From Siphonodentalium dalli (lineage: Eukaryota; Mollusca; Scaphopoda; Gadilida; Siphonodentaliidae): 64,000 nt of DNA. The number at the start of each line of letters is the position of its first letter. Position 1 is the stretch's first letter. The stretch lies in contig CP136069.1 in assembly GCA_032622095.1 (NCBI GenBank), forward strand, positions 160,875,043 through 160,939,042. The letters are read 5' to 3'. The translations under genes were made by a program, and so were the position numbers. The notes beneath the pieces were generated by a model. That model ran no database searches, was not told the DNA's origin, and worked only from the letters and a program-made list of their open reading frames with translations. Shown here piece after piece: positions 46,083 through 58,740 of the stretch.

Positions 46083-46760
46083 ATAGCTGTAGTACGTTAC
46101 TAAAGGCTTGCGATTGATTCAGTTATAACGTGTGTCACAGAATTGGATCCGTATCTCCGAGATTATCCACCATTCCATATATATATCAGAACAATATCAC
46201 AGCATCACAGGCGTTTCGATCAAAAGAATAGCAAACTCCGTAACCGGGCGACATGTCATGGCGACATGGTTCACAAATCACGTTTCGATGAAAATTGAAG
46301 CATATGATCCATCGTCCTTTGTACAGGTACTTGTACGTTGTAGCCATCAAACTTGTCACTGACTCATGAGTCATGACTGATCTGTGACGTCATAACTCCG
46401 ACTAATTTCTACAGAATTGGAAGTCTCGTAATCATAGTCACCAGTGGTTGACTCTTGTGAGTTAATTGGGCGGTTTATAATGTTGTGAAACTTAAGTATC
46501 TGTCTTTTGTAATTCGCAATACTGTTGTGCATGCAAAATGTAATCCCACTGCACTCAATGACTTTTGAATTTGGTCTGTCTCAGTTCACCGAAAATTGCA
46601 GCTTTCTTCAGACTCTTGCAGAGGAGAATATCAATAATGTTAGCGCCCGTTATTTTTTCGGAGGTATATATCATCTTGTCCCGTCCATGTACAAACATAA
46701 TCCACACAGTGCTGACAATATTCCAGGTTATTGAGAAGCCAGTTAGTTCCAATTTCACAC
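46083..46760 (+). repeat. Dispersed repeat R, longest copy (empty site of the 8.6-kb element)
   Basis: Starts atagctgtagtacgttacta and runs continuously through gtgtgtcacagaattggatccg, the position where the 8.6-kb element sits in the other copy. It ends near ggttattgagaagccagtta. The open frames within it (46132-46362, 46525-46734, 46565-46891) are not conserved in the 34-kb copy, so it is probably non-coding. Confidence 0.85.
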
Positions 46761-47140
46761 ACAAAAAATATGTTGATGAATTTCAGAGAAGTTACTTCCC
46801 TAATCTTAAATCCACCCAGCAAGCGAACAACGTACCTAAACTGGCATACGCTACAGCATGTAAGCCGAGCCCGAGAACGATTCCAACATAAAATGTCTAT
46901 GCCTGATGTTTGTTTGTCTCTTCGTCCATGTTTATATACTGTACAAAAACTCAATCGCCTCAACTTGAAGTGGCTGGATGCCGCCATTTTATCGAGATCG
47001 GCTAGTACCAAATGAATTATCACGTGATGCCATCACGTGGGTAACACTTGAGTTCCGAGATCTGCTAGTACCAAATGAATTATCACGTGATGCCATCACG
47101 TGGGTAACTTGTAGGTTCCGAGAGTGGCTAGTACCAACAT
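46761..47140 (+). repeat. About 65-bp repeat with paired CACGTG sites, 2.5 units
   Basis: ctagtaccaaatgaattatc followed by acgtgatgccatcacgtggg occurs at about 47004 and 47069; a third partial unit starts at 47129. Each full unit has an ATCACGTGATGCCATCACGTG core, two inverted E-box-like motifs. The first part of the interval (46761-46995) shows nothing else. Confidence 0.75.
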
Positions 47141-49496
47141 GATGTGGTATTATATCAATATATAGAACCAAATTCTTCTCGATACCCGTTGGTCTGGTAC
47201 TAACAGACATATTGGCATTACGTTAGTACCTATACGGCTTGTTATTTCTAAGTGTGTATGTGGTATACGTGTCTTTTCTTCAAATGTCCTTATATTAAGT
47301 GAGGAGGGTGTTGAAGAGAAAATCCAACTCACTATATGAAATTAGAAAGTATCTTAGACCGCCATCTTAGCTTGGGGGACAAGTGTTACCATCTCAAACT
47401 CTAGCCTTCTGTGCTATACTCTAAGCCAGAGTACTAATTGAGAAATATTGGTGGTTACGATACCAATGGCAACTGATGATGCAGATAAGCATTGGTGTTA
47501 GTTCTTGTGATGGCACATCAGTAGAAAATGTATAATTATACTGTATCATATAAGGTAGCAATACACAATTTATTGTGATAGCTATGAAGTGGGATTGTAC
47601 TTCTCAGCTATACCATGAATCTTGGCAAGCAAGAAACAAAACCTTGTTTATCAACACAAACAATAGTAAAATTAAGTATTTGCCTGTCACTTGGCCTGCT
47701 TGTATCACTGTTAGTTGCGCTGTAACCTTTAATTAAATTTGCACATTAACACCATTAGAACCTCGTTTAGCTGAAGTTAGCTGGTTTCAATCGTATTGAT
47801 ATCTACGGCAGATCAAAATAGAATAGACCCCATAGGTGGGCAATATATCCATATAAGGGGTAGCGTCCCGAATCAAGCTTAAAGTGATAAATTGTGAATA
47901 CCAGACCAGGTTCTTAAATATGGATGAAGTTATTCAAAAAAGTAGCCCAGCCACTTTCATAGCATATGTGGAGTTTTGAGAAATTTCTATATATAGGTTA
48001 TTGACCTCCCAGGACATGTTCATTCAGTTGAAATTAACATCATCATACACCAGGCTAGATCTCCGAATATGGGCAAACTTGAGTGTCTGGTTCTTGGCTT
48101 TCCTCTTGTTCCGTTCATTGGTGGTAGCCATGCAAAGTGATTCGCCCAATATACGAACGATGTCTTGGCATGAACACAGTAGGCTGGTATGTACCATTGA
48201 TAGTATACAGCAAATTAACATCCCATATTGATTTCTATGATTTTGGTATGTGAATAGTTTAGTGAGACAATACATTGCGTGTGTACATCAGTTCAATATG
48301 AAAGAGGTTCTTGACAATGGTTATGATTGTGCAGCCGGTTGCACTTGATTAGTGATTATTTTGAAGTTTATCGAAATCAACAGAGACTGCGAAACTGCTC
48401 TGCATATCCATCCCGCAGCTTAGATGACGAAATAATGTGAATGGTAAACGAAATAGATATGAGCCAAAAATAGACAGGCGATACTTAGTATAATACTAAA
48501 TCCCTTGTTTTGACAAACCGTTTCCCACACGGTGAGAAACGGGTGAAGAATCCATTGATAGTGATGGTCTTCTGGGGTCATGTGACTCATGTCATCAGTT
48601 TGATTCATATGTCCAATATACTCTGGAATTCAGGCTCTGAATACTGAATGAAATTATGGGGGAACGCAGTTCACTAACTTCTTACAACATAAAGTGACGT
48701 AATAGTTGGAGTTAATAACAGCTCGTGGCGTGCCATGTTGATTCTGGTTAGAACGTTATCATGAACCAAAGGAAATTAAGGAAATTAAGGAAGTTGAATT
48801 AGCATGAGTAGCTACGGAGGTGGCCATGGTTCACTATAATAATGGCATCGTTCAGATCATACTATATAGGCCGATCAATATATATCCTAATGCCTTAAAC
48901 TATTCTAATTCTATTCGACTAGGCGTTATAACATCAGTCTGGCTATATTCCATAAATTGTATATATCATGCTGCATTCATGCACCATGATAATCTACCCC
49001 AACCAAGTGGCATATATAGATTAACTTAAGCAGAAGACGGTCATGGTGAGGCTACGAAGATCTCCATACATTTCCACGTGATAAGCAATCCAGATAGATC
49101 AGATAGACCTTTGTTTATACTCTATTTATTCCTTTAATAATACAGTAACAATAAGTATACGTTTAATCGTTGACCGGATTCGACATCGACTATACAGGCT
49201 TATGTGAGTCATTTCCGGCAATATGGAAATGAAATCGGTACTTAGTATGAACTGGTGACAAGAATGAGTTTAGGCATGAGGCAACCACCAACATTTCTTC
49301 CTATGCATATATGTTTTGCTAGAATGGTAGAAGGGAGTGTCTGATCATTTTATGTCGATTTTCCATTTCAATCACCCATACAAGTATTGATTTTACGAAG
49401 AATTTTATGGATATGTCGGAAAACGTCCATGTAACTTCGACAGACTATCCAACCTCGTTCATCTACCAAGCCTATACCGGCGGTATGGTATCTGGA
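47141..49496. other. No gene seen
   Basis: AT-rich sequence with only short frames. A candidate minus-strand frame at 48420-48608 has no signature. Confidence 0.4.
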
Positions 49497-49570
49497 AAAG
49501 TCGGCCCCGCGCGAAGTCGGCCCAATACGAAGACGGCCCCACGCGAAGTCGGCCCCATGAGAAGTCGATC
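49497..49570. repeat. 17-bp GC-rich minisatellite, about 4-5 units
   Basis: Unit close to gcgaagtcggccccac (gaagtcggcccaata, gaagacggccccac, gaagtcggccccat, gaagtcgatcc). It is a short GC island in AT-rich DNA. Confidence 0.8.
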
Positions 49571-50455
49571 CATTAATTAGAAAGGATTAAATCGGCTTAA
49601 TTTTATTGAGATAGTGTTTATATAGTCACCAAACTTAATTTGACTAATTTAGTGCACTGTCGATAGGCTAATTGTGAAGTCCGCAATGTTTGCTTAGTTG
49701 TAATAACAATATCCTGGTTTATATTTTCAATTTCAGGCTTCAAAGGCCAGCCACTATTAGCTATAGACAGTATTCTGACTGAGTCCGTCGCTAGACCTTT
49801 TAGTATATGAGTTGATATAGTCAATCTGTGTCGATTTGCAAGAACATATGGCGATCACATGCACCATTTGAGCGTTGGTAGCTGACAGCGCCTGACGTTG
49901 ACAACTTCACAATTCTCTCCACATACCATGTTGGTCTCTATTCAAATATTTATATAATATCAGAATCGAGTTTGGCACGCGTCCATATAATTAACATGCT
50001 TGAACATATATTTTGGTTTTATATAGTGAATGGTATGTTCTCATCGAAAGTCCATGTATGATAATGATATGCATATGTGGCATTCGTACACGCTGGGATA
50101 TATTGCGGAAATATATGTATTTTGATGTCAAATTTCGACATTTCCGCCCCATTGGCGGCCATCACGATTGCAATAAGGTATTAATAACTCCGGATTATCT
50201 AAATCGGAGTACATTCATTAATACATCTAACACCGATATATCTTTCTCATGTGATGGACATGTTAATTTACGTATACAAATATAATGTTTGGCGAATTTT
50301 TACGATGCTTATTTGGACACTAATTGTCATATGAACTCGCATTTTGAGTCATTGTGGTAAGATAACTAATAGGTAGGAATGTGTCATAACATGGCGATTA
50401 TTTATTTGGAAGTAATAAATCAGTCTAATGCACCCACCTTCTACATGACAGAAAC
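49571..50455. other. No gene seen
   Basis: AT-rich, no recognised feature. Confidence 0.4.
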
Positions 50456-51183
50456 GTAAGTGAGCGAAAGAGGGTAAAATTTGCGTATTATCGTATTTTG
50501 GCCGCCATATTGGAAGCCATCTTGGATTAAGTTGGCAGTTTCTGGATCCAATTAGATGTAAATATCTTATGTGATGATATTACTCATTTCCATGACCGAT
50601 TAATTCTAAATTTCTATAAGGAAATAGTTAGAAAATAAAAAAGTATATTTTGGCGAAAATTCATACCACTTCCTTTAAATCGTCGCATTTGGAGAAGACA
50701 ATCAAGGATATGATGCAAGAAATCAACTAATGTGATGCCTAAGTGATTTGTCATCACGATTGGAGAGAAGTATATTCCCTAATCGTTACCAGTTCGATAC
50801 AATGGGAAATGATGTAGGCGACATGAATGGAAAAACATCAGTTTTCCCACTTCCGGTTACCATTTTGGCGGCCATCTTTGATCGAGATGACAATTATTTA
50901 TATATAATTATAACATGGCGTCACGCCATGCACTGTACAAAAGGATTATCATATATTTTATATCACAGTTATATTTTGATCATGAAATCCAACTATAGCG
51001 AACTTAAGAAAATGAGCATGGCGGCCATCTTTGTGACGTCATAAGACCACCCAGTCGCGACCCCAGGGTGTCAAACAAATTTTGTTCTGAAGTAGAGACC
51101 ATATGCTGGCTCATGAACATGGTCTCTATATTTGTTCATGATTTTCCCACGGGAGCCCAAAATCGGACATAAGCGACTCTACT
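50456..51183 (-). repeat. Right arm of the long inverted repeat, with repeated AAGATGGCGGCC-like motifs
   Basis: Contains gccgccatattggaagccat (about 50500), ggcggccatctttgatc (about 50866) and ggcggccatctttgtgacgtc (about 51021). These are YY1-like and CRE-like (tgacgtca) motifs, also seen in the left arm (42290, 42470, 42785) and at 57540. They are part of the repeat rather than proven regulatory sites. Confidence 0.5.
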
Positions 51184-51870
51184 GTAACCACTATTGTTCG
51201 TTAGCTAAACAACCATACGTTTTTAGACCAGAAGATATTAATCAATAGACAGTTGTCTTTGATTCATATCTAACACGTGTTTACAAAGAGATAGACCATC
51301 GTTAACAGCATTACCCACCGCGAAGGCCATCCGTACCTATAAATTGCACGTGATGACTGGGGCAATGGGATGGTGGCATGAATTGTACACGGCACTCTTA
51401 TTTCAATAATTTGATCATCAATATCAGGTCAACAAACAAGTATGACATACATAACAAGTGACATGTGAGAGACTGTTTTAAACTTATGATATGTGTCACG
51501 CCGTCACGATTGACCACTTATACATATATTCACCAACTGTCGATAGGTTTTGCTCGGAATGAATATTTTAATAGATATATGCAATTCAATTATCGGTATG
51601 GTATATCTGACAGTGTTACAGACCGACATTAGGGGGACCTGGTTTTATTGTGATAAATACTGTTAATTTGGGAATATGTTTGCATGACGAAGACTGATCA
51701 TGGGTTATATCTTATAATTAAAACCGCTTACTCAATATCAATTTTTAATATTCAAAATCCTGAGATATATTTCGATTTACGTATTTTGTGGGGATATTTT
51801 CTATGACACAAGAGATATAGAATTACATCTGAATAAACCATGCATTAAGTAGACATCCACATTGGTCAGT
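51184..51870. other. No gene seen
   Basis: AT-rich, no recognised feature. Confidence 0.4.
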
Positions 51871-51899
51871 TACTAATGAGGTTGGATATATGGGTAATT

Positions 51900-52360
51900 T
51901 GGCCCGGAAAATATTATTAGATAGGTCCCATTGACATCAGATGTCCTATAGGGGCACTAACAATGCATTTAACTAACTAATTGATTATAGACCAAAAATG
52001 GTTGTATTTGGTCGGTGTAAGTTTAAACACGGGGATGACCCATATGGTGTGGTATAGATGCCGTTGACATCAGACGACTTTAAGGGTCAAATTTGAGCAA
52101 TAAAGAGCGTTCTTTATAAGTTTAAAGTATTTATTGGAAAATTGGTACAGATGAACCACCCGACATGATGAATGTCACGCGATAGGACTCTTCGACCCCA
52201 GATGACTTACATGGGTATATAATCAATAAAGAGCGTTTATTATCATTCCAGAAGATATGTGAGAAAATTGGTGACAAAAGTCGAATGACGCAGGGCATGT
52301 CAAGGGATTGGTTTTGTTGACCTCAAATTATTTAAAGATGCACTAATAATTAGAAATTAT
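51900..52360 (+). repeat. Degenerate tandem repeat of about 128 bp, 3-4 units
   Basis: gttgacatcagatgacttta-like starts occur near 51930, 52063, 52188 and 52316. Two units share caataaagagcgtt and gaaaattggt at matching positions (about 52100/52224 and 52137/52263). The copies are strongly diverged. Confidence 0.6.
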
Positions 52361-54635
52361 ATATTCTTATCAACATTTCTTGTATTTGCAACCAATCTTA
52401 TACATCCTTAGAAATAACTTAGACAAAATTTGGAAGATCGAATGAGCCATGTCCATTTAAGTTAACAGAATATCATGACAGTATATGTCTAATTTCATTG
52501 GGTCAATTATGCGGGCGTGCACGATTATATATGATCCTATACCCAACATGACTTTTAATATGTTGTATCTACCACTCGGAGTGAAGGTAATGCCACTTAA
52601 TCTTCTATTATAATAGATAGCTATACTCTTATTTCTTAATACACTTGTTGGATTATGTAGGCAACATCCGCTACAACCACTATCGGGTTTAAACGTTTGT
52701 TACACACAACTAAATGATCCCAAAGTGCAGATATCGTTCGAATAAATATCATGTAAAGAACCGCCACAGCCGCGATTACCTTGAGATAGAACCGTAACGC
52801 TCATAAGTTGTGATCAGGAGGCTAATGCTCCAAATTATCGACACACATCGGGATATTTCCTCTGCTATTTTACAGAAGAATAACACAGGTACAATTTATA
52901 CTCAGTGTTCGTCTTCAGAATGCGTTTCACATTCGGTATGCTACCAAAAACAAAGATTACGTTTACAAATCTTGAGTTTCAGTGATTACATGTTGATAAT
53001 TACACGTTAACTCGCTATATCCGAGTTAATTGTGATCTAAAGTTCAGGTTTCGGTAATACGGCACTTATGCAGCCTCTGTTCGTTAAAGAAAGTTTAATG
53101 TATTTAAGATATATGTAATTATGCGTGCTTTTGGCCCGAAAATGAAATTTTTTAACCATAAGGAACTGTACAAATCAGCCAATAACTATCACAATACCGG
53201 CGATAGAATGACTTCCGATGTAACAGTTCCTACACAGTGTGATCATCAGATGAATACAATCTAAACTTGTGAGTTGTCATATCCAACAGTTGGAAGAATC
53301 CGTTGTAAACTCGATGAAAACTCGAACCTAACACGAGGGTGCAAATAGACGTTACTAGAAGGGGGTGCAATTAGAAACTATATGTGAACACCCCTAACAG
53401 GGACCATCTAGCCACGTCCCTGCTAACTCATGATTTACACTGATTTAATGTTTTCATTCGTTGTACAGTTCCGGGCCTATAATGTCGAAGAACACATATA
53501 CTATTAATATGACATTAGAACATAAAACACAAACACACATTCACGTTTTCACCCTTGCACACGCACCCCACCCCTAAAATGATCCATGTGACGGTCTGTC
53601 CGAATGATAATTGGGATATTTTCAAGCAGAAACGGTCAAAATGTGAAGCATATCATTCACATCTTTGACACCCCAGCTCGGGTTTGGTGACATCTCATCG
53701 CAGGATCGATCTGCGGCTTTGGAACCCGAAGTTATGGTGGGTACCCACTCTTGGTGCAGGTAGTATTTTTGCGAACCGCTCTGCAGGCTAGACAATTTTA
53801 TGGTTAATTAAACATATATTTTTCTATTGATGCAAGCATTATCCGCAATATATGGCTGGTAATTATGTTTCAAACTAACTACCTAACGTCAAAAAGTGTC
53901 TACTATTTATGACAAAATCGGAAATGTGTCGGAATTTCTATTAAATTTATCGGGGTGAGAGCAAGCTATGGTCGCTATCCCATTGAGGTAATATTCCGCT
54001 TTGCGAAATTATGTTTTGAATAGCGGATATCACCATTTAACTGGGAGATATATAGCTTCATCTGACGGAAGATATGTTTATTTATTAAAACCGCATGATC
54101 TGGTTTGGTGATACCTTCGGGTTTGGCGATACCACGTACACGGGGGTGAGGTAGAGGTGAATCAAACGATGTGACCACCTGTTTTCGAAAATCCACCCCA
54201 TCCATTTAACTTACTATTATTATAAAAAGCCATCGATCAACTAAAAACGTTTAGCGCTCAGTGGTGATTCCCCGCTGGTCATCCTGCATTTAATCCCGCT
54301 GCGGGCAGTAATCACCGATGCGGGCGTCAGGAAAACACCGCATCGGACTATAACAGTTTGAGTTTTCATACCAGGCTAGTCTAATTAAACAAGGTATTTG
54401 TGGGCCCAATTTTTTTTCCAAAATTTGATAGAGTCCAAATAAGGGATTCTGTACACATATATTAGTAATCACAGAAACTTTGTCAATTGATGCAACATTT
54501 TAAAAGTATATATACTTCATGGTGGATTATGTTCGAAATACAAAATGTGAACTTTATAGAGATTTTAAAATATAATAAAAGGTCGGCCGACCACAGTGTC
54601 CCCGAAAACATGGCAAGTCGACGCCGCTTTATCAA
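52361..54635. other. No gene seen
   Basis: AT-rich. Short frames show no conserved domain. Confidence 0.4.
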
Positions 54636-54639
54636 AGAA

Positions 54640-55340
54640 ATTAAAAAAAGGTTGAAATGTTCTAAGTCGAAAGGGTTAATAATTCCGCAAAGAAATAATT
54701 TTTCCATCATCTATATACATGTTGCACATCTCCAATATGTGGGTAACAATACTCTGAAGTTTCAAATATCTACGATCAAAACTGTAGGAGGAGTTGTTTA
54801 CACCATGAAGGTACCCTAATACAGAAAATGAGAAAACACTAATTTTCAAAGTCGAAAGGCCCGTATCTCTGGGAAAAATCATTGGATCAAACTAAAATTC
54901 GAATTTGACCTGTACTTTGATATGAACGACCCACAAAAAAACATAATTTCCAATTAAACAATCCAAACTTGAGTTATCATCCGGAAACCAAAGAAAAAAG
55001 TAGAAAATTTAAGTCGAAAAAAGTCCATAACTCTAGGAAAACTCAACTCAAATTCGAACTCAAACTGTATATAGATATGACCGATCCACATAAAAACGGT
55101 ATTTGCAATTAAAGGATCAAAACTTGAGATATCATCCGGAAACCGAAAAAGTGTGAAATTTTCTAAGTAAAAAAAAAAGTTGAAAAATGGGAAATAACTC
55201 CACAAAAGACCATCGGATCAGAATTGCAGAGCACATGTGTTCTTGGTTGAGACACATACATACCAAGTTTCAATCAAATCGGATGATCATTACTGGAGTT
55301 ATACCTCCGGACGGACGGACGGACGGACGGACGGACGGAG
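54640..55340 (+). repeat. About 160-bp degenerate repeats ending in a (CGGA)n tail
   Basis: Blocks containing aagtcgaaaggcccgtatctc, ggaaaa, ggatcaaac, aattcgaatttgacctgtac and atcatccggaaacc recur near 54665, 54850, 55010 and 55165. The last runs into gacacatacataccaagttt and caatcaaatcggatgatc, then (CGGA)n at 55312-55338. This arrangement, ending in an ACGG microsatellite, is familiar from mollusc and other marine invertebrate genomes as an interspersed repeat. Confidence 0.7.
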
Positions 55341-56979
55341 CTGATTAAAATAGTCCCCCGAAAATAAATTTTACGGGGGACAATAACTACAGGCAATGGT
55401 CCAAGAAAAACAAAGTCCATATCTAAGAATCAAATATGGGAATGTGTACTGAACACTGTGATGAATGATGTACTATAACACAAATATTATATTTCTTGAG
55501 TGTTCTTTGAAAAAATTACGTTGAACCAGTTGAAGTGAAGTGAAATTCCCGTCGCGATGCCACTGAGTTCAAGTGAGGACATATGGATCTTGTCACACAT
55601 ATGGCATAAGCTGCACATTTATCGAGAATGTGTAGGCCTGCGCATCGTCGCAAATCAATAAACACAGTCATAGTGCACGCGGTGATACAGATAACTCGAT
55701 TACATTTTTCTTTTCAAATTCACTGGACTGGATACAGTCACGGTGGGGTGTAGGCTGGAGTCGATAAATTTATGACTCGAGTCTGCATATTAATGTCAAT
55801 AGTAATGGATTAGGCCTATTATTATGGTAATTGGTATGTATTTACTGTGTTTCATCCTCAAAATAGTTTAGTATGCATGATGGCTATGATTTCAGCGGCT
55901 CTGCACCCAGCCATGTCCATGTTTATTTACATCGCATGCCTTTTGAATTTGAGTCAAGTGAAAATTAAAATATTTTTTTTAAATATTTGAGTGTGAATTT
56001 GTGTCACCAGCGTAACTCATGTTAAATCGCGTCTTGATAATAGCCTATGAAGCCGTTGATCATACTTGTAGACATTGATGATGTTCTTATGCTCATCAGT
56101 ATCAATCAATCAATGTTTATTATTTGACATTTTGAATTACCATACATACATATATGAGACCAAAATAAAAGATATGTGCGTTTTGGGGTCTCCCTACATA
56201 CCCTATCTTAAAGGTGCCTACCCTAAACTTGTATTGGGCCTCCACTAAATTTACCTCACCTCTATGTCGATATATTGAGCTTTTGTCAAATACAATTATC
56301 AAATTAATATATTTTGAAACTCCATTGGATTATATATACCTAAACTTTACATTGGTACACGTATACTTTTATCATCCTAAGTACGTGCAGATCAAATACA
56401 ATTTCGATGTCCACAGTATTACAAAAATTAAAAAACAATACTAAAAACATCTACCTACCTACCCTAATTCTCAGAGAGGACGGGACACCAAACACAGGTA
56501 TAATTATGTTTGGTCTGAAGTAGCAGGGCGAATAGGACTATTGACGACTCATGGAAGGCGGTTCTCCTGCAAAATGAGGTATCTACGTAGAAGAAAAGGT
56601 AATTACAAATTACACAATTTGTTATAAATGTATTGTGATTGTCCTTATTTTCCCATTAATCATGTGCATATTATACATTATGAAGGAATAGTACTACTAG
56701 TAGTACTAGTGGGAGTATATACCACAATATTCTAACATGTTTAGTTACAAGATCATAATATTATTAATATTACTATTTGATGTGCACTGAAGTACTGTAC
56801 ATCAGTCATCAATACAAAAACTGATATTTATATGTGTTGAACTTAGTTTAAAGTTTAAAGTTTAAGTTAATCAGAACCTGGTTGAATATCTACCATATGG
56901 TGGATCGTTGCCATCATCAAACTATTGATGTCATTGAGACATTCATTCGTTCAATGTTATTTTGCATGCGAAGAGGTAG
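55341..56979. other. No gene seen
   Basis: AT-rich. The open frame 56214-56444 has no recognisable family. Confidence 0.4.
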
Positions 56980-57393
56980 ACTGATTACCGCAGCAATGAT
57001 ATAGAGACAATACAATTTGAAATGGCAAGGATCGTTACTGGCGCGATGAACAGCGCCATTAAAGAGAGCCTACTATTAGATACTGGTTGGGAGACCCTGG
57101 CATCCGGGAGGAAAAATCAAAAGCTAATACAATTCCACAAGATAGTTAATAGTACAGCCCTCGTGTACCTACGAAATTATATTTGTCACTCTGAAAATCA
57201 AACCGGTTACAATCTTAGACATCATGCAATACGACTACCATTGGACGCCCCAAAGGATATCTATAAAGATACATTTTTACCTTCTACAATAAGCGATTGG
57301 AATAGACTGCCAGAGTGTGTAAAAAATTGTACCAACCTGGACAAGTTTAAAGAGTCACTTGCTGACGACCGTATATATACACATCCATACTAA
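56980..57393 (+). pseudogene. LINE ORF2 C-terminal fragment
   Basis: The frame from 56980 (after a TAG at 56977) reads TDYRSNDIETIQFEMARIVT, then GWETLASGRKNQKLIQFHKI, YNLRHHAI, and FLPSTISDWNRLPECVKN, ending at 57393. The ARIVTGA ... RR..RL..FYK.V ... FFPSTI.EWN.LP pattern is the usual tail after the reverse transcriptase in Jockey/CR1-type elements. No RT palm remains, so it is a 5'-truncated insertion. It belongs to a different subfamily from the LINEs at 12.6 and 17.5 kb. Confidence 0.75.
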
Positions 57394-57740
57394 TATCAGT
57401 GCCATAGTCGCAAATCCCAAGTATACCACACACGATTGAGATTGAAATGTTGTAATTTGTACTTCGATCTCATGACCAATTTTGTTAGGCCCGACCTATA
57501 TTGTGCATGCGATAATTGCATAAAGCTGACGTATAGGAAAATGGCAGCCATATTGGACGCCATCTTGAATTACAAAATATTCTCAAAGCGGATTTTGGGT
57601 ATGTTATAGAAGATTAATTCCTCTTCAAAATAGTATACAAACCAACTTAGTCCAAATGTTTTCTGGGTCAAACCTTTTATCGACCAGACTATTGTTCAGT
57701 CCTGTATTAAAGACATTTTTTCCACTGTTGTCTTGATGCA

Positions 57741-57929
57741 GTTGCAAAGGTCTTTTAATATATGCTATATTTTTGCATATCCTCAATGAGTTTGGTCTGC
57801 TACATATGTTGCCACCAGTGATGGACTATCTATGTGGCTCACTAGTAGAGCATCATCGAGAAGTCCTCAGACAGAAGAGAGAAGCTATTATCTTGCCGAT
57901 GCTTTGGCAAGCTATAGTCAAGCTGAGGT
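57741..57929 (+). other. Candidate host exon (weak)
   Basis: A pyrimidine-rich tract (tttttccactgttgtcttgatgcag) precedes an open segment that includes LHMLPPVMDYLCGSLVEHH and REAIILPMLWQAIVKL and ends at CTGAG|GTAAAT. The peptide is amphipathic and not repeat-derived. Joined to the next candidate exon at 58516 it would hit a stop within three codons, so the two are not consecutive coding exons of one frame; one may be untranslated. No homolog recognised. Confidence 0.25.
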
Positions 57930-58089
57930 AAATTTACATGTAGATGGTGGGATATTTTTGTCTGATAGTATTGTATGATGGATGAGTATTGAACATATTA
58001 TGAACTGAACATTGAAGTTATCACCCATCTCAAGATTTGTGTTTTGTCCTGACAAAATTCGATATTCATCCCATAATATACGGGACATT

Positions 58090-58480
58090 TATTGTGAAGT
58101 TATGGGGAGTATATAGGAATCAACTTCATCGTAGACGCAACTTTTCTGAGCTTTTATTCCTACATTTATCAGTAAAAGTGATGAAACTTGGCACAAGTTA
58201 TCCCCCTTTTTTCCTTTGAAAATTTTCACAACATGCATAATTTTTTCTCGATTTTATTCATACATTTTACGGTCAATGTTTTTTAAATTTACAACATATT
58301 TAGTACCATGGTAATCTACACATGCAACTATGACCTTTGTCCGACCTTTTTGGTGGTGTTATCCCCTTTTTCGACTTGGAAAATTTGTGCAACGAAAAAC
58401 TTCGTCCTAGCTTCTATTTCTACATTTTCTGGTCAATGTTTTTCAAAACCTGGCACATGGGCCGATTAAGTATTTTACCC
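58090..58480 (+). repeat. Degenerate repeat of about 150 bp, 2-3 units
   Basis: cttttattcctacattt / ttttattcatacatttt / cttctatttctacatttt recur, each followed by a gtcaatgtttttcaaa-like phrase and ttatcccccttttt. These resemble an old dispersed repeat. Confidence 0.5.
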
Positions 58481-58515
58481 AGTTTGATATATAAATATAT
58501 CACATTTCTTTTCAG

Positions 58516-58587
58516 AAATGTCTGACTCATCTAGTTCGGTTGTTGTAACACAGGCTGTTGTTCACCGTCCACATCAAACTGAAGATG
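58516..58587 (+). CDS. Candidate first coding exon of a host gene (weak)
   Basis: cacatttcttttcAG precedes AAATGTCTGACTC, and the segment ends at GAAGATG|GTAAGT, a consensus donor. The ATG at 58518 opens MSDSSSSVVVTQAVVHRPHQ then TED, a Ser/Val-rich disordered-looking start. It is 72 bases, in phase 1 at the donor. No continuation was found in the remaining window, which is mostly satellite, so any gene would have an intron of more than 5 kb or continue beyond the edge. This is the best host-exon candidate in the window, based on splice signals only. Confidence 0.3.
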
Positions 58588-58740
58588 GTAAGTACCACAT
58601 TTACCCTTTTGTATTATTCTTCATTATATTCTATTTGTCAAGAAATTGCCACATCTTAAAGAATCCTTAATTTCTTAAAGTGATGTTAAACACTCGATGG
58701 GGGTGTTCCATATGGTATACTATTAGGGCCACTTCCTAAT

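Larger units (their letters stand above)
42157..51183. repeat. Long, diverged inverted repeats facing each other about 9 kb apart
   Basis: From 42157 inward the sequence reads agtagagtcgcttatgt ... cgtgggaa ... gcgactgg ... tatgacgtcacaaagatg ... tcaaagatgg. From 51183 on the opposite strand the same order recurs (agtagagtcgcttatgtcc ... cccgtgggaaaa ... gtcgcgactggg ... tatgacgtcacaaagatgg ... tcaaagatggccgcc). A third shared block, atccaagatggct, is at about 42783 and, inverted, about 50518. The arms are about 700 bp with many gaps. They may be the ends of one 9-kb element or two separate foldback insertions. No transposase frame is seen between them. Confidence 0.5.

Noticed and set aside
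46132-46891. ORFs in repeat R on both strands
   Set aside because: Not kept in the copy at 34401-34935.
11820-51310. Shared gagatagaccatc phrases near 11823 and 51290
   Set aside because: Too short to tell from chance.
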